From Neoceratodus forsteri (lineage: Eukaryota; Chordata; Ceratodontiformes; Ceratodontidae), in assembly GCA_016271365.2 (NCBI GenBank), contig CM057450.1, positions 1,800,114,967 to 1,800,178,966 of the forward strand: a DNA stretch of 64,000 nt, in the 5' to 3' direction. A program made the translations under genes and the position numbers. Under the pieces are notes generated by a model. It was not told the origin of the DNA. It ran no database searches and saw nothing but the letters and a program-made list of their open reading frames with translations. Shown here one piece after another: positions 62,751-64,000 of this stretch; within the stretch, counting starts at the first letter, position 1, and the number at the start of each line of letters is the position of its first letter.

Positions 62751-64000
62751 TCACAAACGCATTAAGCAGGTCAGGCCCTCTGCTCCCACAGTGCCAACCT
62801 CCGAGCACAGTAATGTGAACAGGTAACAGACAGGGTAACCCTACTGTCTGCTTTTGAGTCTGAATCACCTTTAGTCTCAAGTTCTGGGAGGATTCAAACT
62901 GTGAACCTTATGCTAGCGTAGCCAATGTACAGGCTCAGATACGTACCCTTTTCGGGTGATTACGGTACAATCTTTCACCAGGGGCACCAAGCCAGGCTTC
63001 CAAAATGAACCCTTAAAACTCTATAAAAGACCTTAGGTATATTCTTACCTTTTCCCAGTTTGGTAACACCATCAAGCTTTTGAACTGTTTTTGTCAGTCT
63101 TAACCCTCTATACGTCACGTGCAAAAAGAACTGACAGACACACCCAGGCAGTATCTTTCAAATAAAGATTTTACTAAAAGATGATAAAAATATGAAAAAT
63201 GTAAACAGAACAATATATCAAAGAGCCCACAATCATATTAAAGAACAAGGGAAGATTACAAAACAAAAACTCCTACCACAATACAATTAGACTTTTTCTA
63301 TCTAATGTATTACCTCTGTAGTGCTTATAGTTAGATCAGAGATCTGTCTTTCCTGAGTCCCAAAATGATATGACATAGTCCCCAATTACAAGGATACATT
63401 TTAACTCCATCTCCCCAACCCCTTGGTGAGTCATCTAGCTCCTCCTTTTAGAATATATATATATATTAAAAAAATACAAACATGATGTCCTATTAGGAGG
63501 TATATTAAATAAGGTGACATCAGCAACAATTCCACTTCCTAAATATGACTCCTTAATTAAACATTTTCTCTTTGATCTTGAGCAGTTCCTATTCCTAAGG
63601 CATATCAAAGGGTTGTACAACTTTTAGCACCATGGTGGTATAAAATGTTCTTCCTATAGGAATCATAAAACTTTACGCGCCCTATATCCTGGCAGCTGGG
63701 TCAGTTCTAATTAAGATAGAAAAACAGGAGACCCTTAATTAAGTCTATCTGGTCTTTTAATTACCTCCTGGTTTCAGGTCACTTGTCACGGTAGCTTCAC
63801 TGAAACCTGGGGGGGCACCCATAAGCACAGGCTGTCTTATGTGAGACAGTCACCTACTATATTTTTATTTTACAAATATCATACAACAATCATAACCAGC
63901 TGGCCAAGCGTCACAGCATCCACTTTTGATCTGGCTCAGACAAGCAGAGATTGGGTTTGCGGTCCATCCTTGTGGTCATTTGGGGAGGACATGGCAGATA
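62751..64000. other. Unassigned terminal stretch
   Basis: It begins at tgtcacaaacgcattaag, directly after the truncated Tx1-like ORF2, and runs off the window. An (AT)n run is at 63452-63467. An element edge at 62748 is likely, with its other end outside the window. I see no protein signature. Confidence 0.4.

Noticed and set aside
62751..64000. LTR retrotransposon at the window end
   Set aside because: An edge at tgtcac was suspected, but no second LTR, primer-binding site or gag/pol coding is visible in the window.

Overview
This is a window of eukaryotic, almost certainly vertebrate, nuclear DNA built nearly entirely of dead transposable elements. I see no host protein-coding exon, no rRNA or functional tRNA gene and no bacterial signal. 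The mixture of CR1, L2, L1/Tx1-like and Penelope-like (PLE) retroelements, tRNA-headed SINEs, foldback DNA elements and hammerhead-ribozyme repeats, with copies of very different ages nested in each other, fits a giant vertebrate genome such as a lungfish, caecilian or other amphibian. The species cannot be fixed from the sequence alone. All families named here (CR1-A, CR1-B, L2-C, L2-D, LINE-E) are working labels for this window.

Layout. 1-1356: end of a CR1-A LINE. 1557-3062: Penelope-like RT piece with a SINE inside an interruption. 3063-4140: L1-like ORF1. 5560-7390: L2-C reverse transcriptase. 7418-8380: minisatellite and a duplicated GA/CT segment. 8462-10310: SINE, L2-D (minus) and a second SINE. 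10330-11150: Penelope-like C-terminus with a GIY-YIG-like region. 11389-14424: CR1-B pieces, one splitting LINE-E. 14425-15880: L1-like ORF1. 17052-20700: long CR1-B on the minus strand. 20883-21730: 530-bp-period direct repeat. 21866-23720: large foldback element.

24492-34285 is one L1/Tx1-like element split by a nearly complete 5.3-kb CR1-A (28263-33547). That CR1-A has duplicated 5' promoter units, ORF1 (zinc-finger-like plus SGNH esterase) and ORF2 (endonuclease plus RT), and is flanked by ctatctat on both sides. Next come a V-SINE-like element (34571-35024), a palindromic repeat (35082-35515) and an 823-bp palindromic hammerhead-ribozyme element (35648-36470). The stretch 36.5-47 kb holds SINEs, CR1-B and L2-D remnants and much unrecognised sequence. 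47037-51415 and 52655-58118 are two long L2-C LINEs, each with tandem 5' units and a hydrophobic leader ending in GNIHxNPGP, a 2A-like motif. 58130-62750 holds L1/Tx1-like remnants, including a gag-like ORF1 with a CCHC knuckle. 62750-64000 is unrecognised.

The most notable object is the 823-bp element at 35648-36470. It carries two hammerhead ribozymes in opposite orientations, with complete catalytic cores, inside a ~371-bp unit that is partly tandem and then inverted. A 13-bp exact target-site duplication bounds the whole block. A diverged relative lies at 43170-43345, and an adjacent palindrome carries a degenerate hammerhead-like core. PLE relatives, the known carriers of such ribozymes, are also present in the window. 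None of the protein-coding remnants appears intact; every long element has stops or frameshifts.
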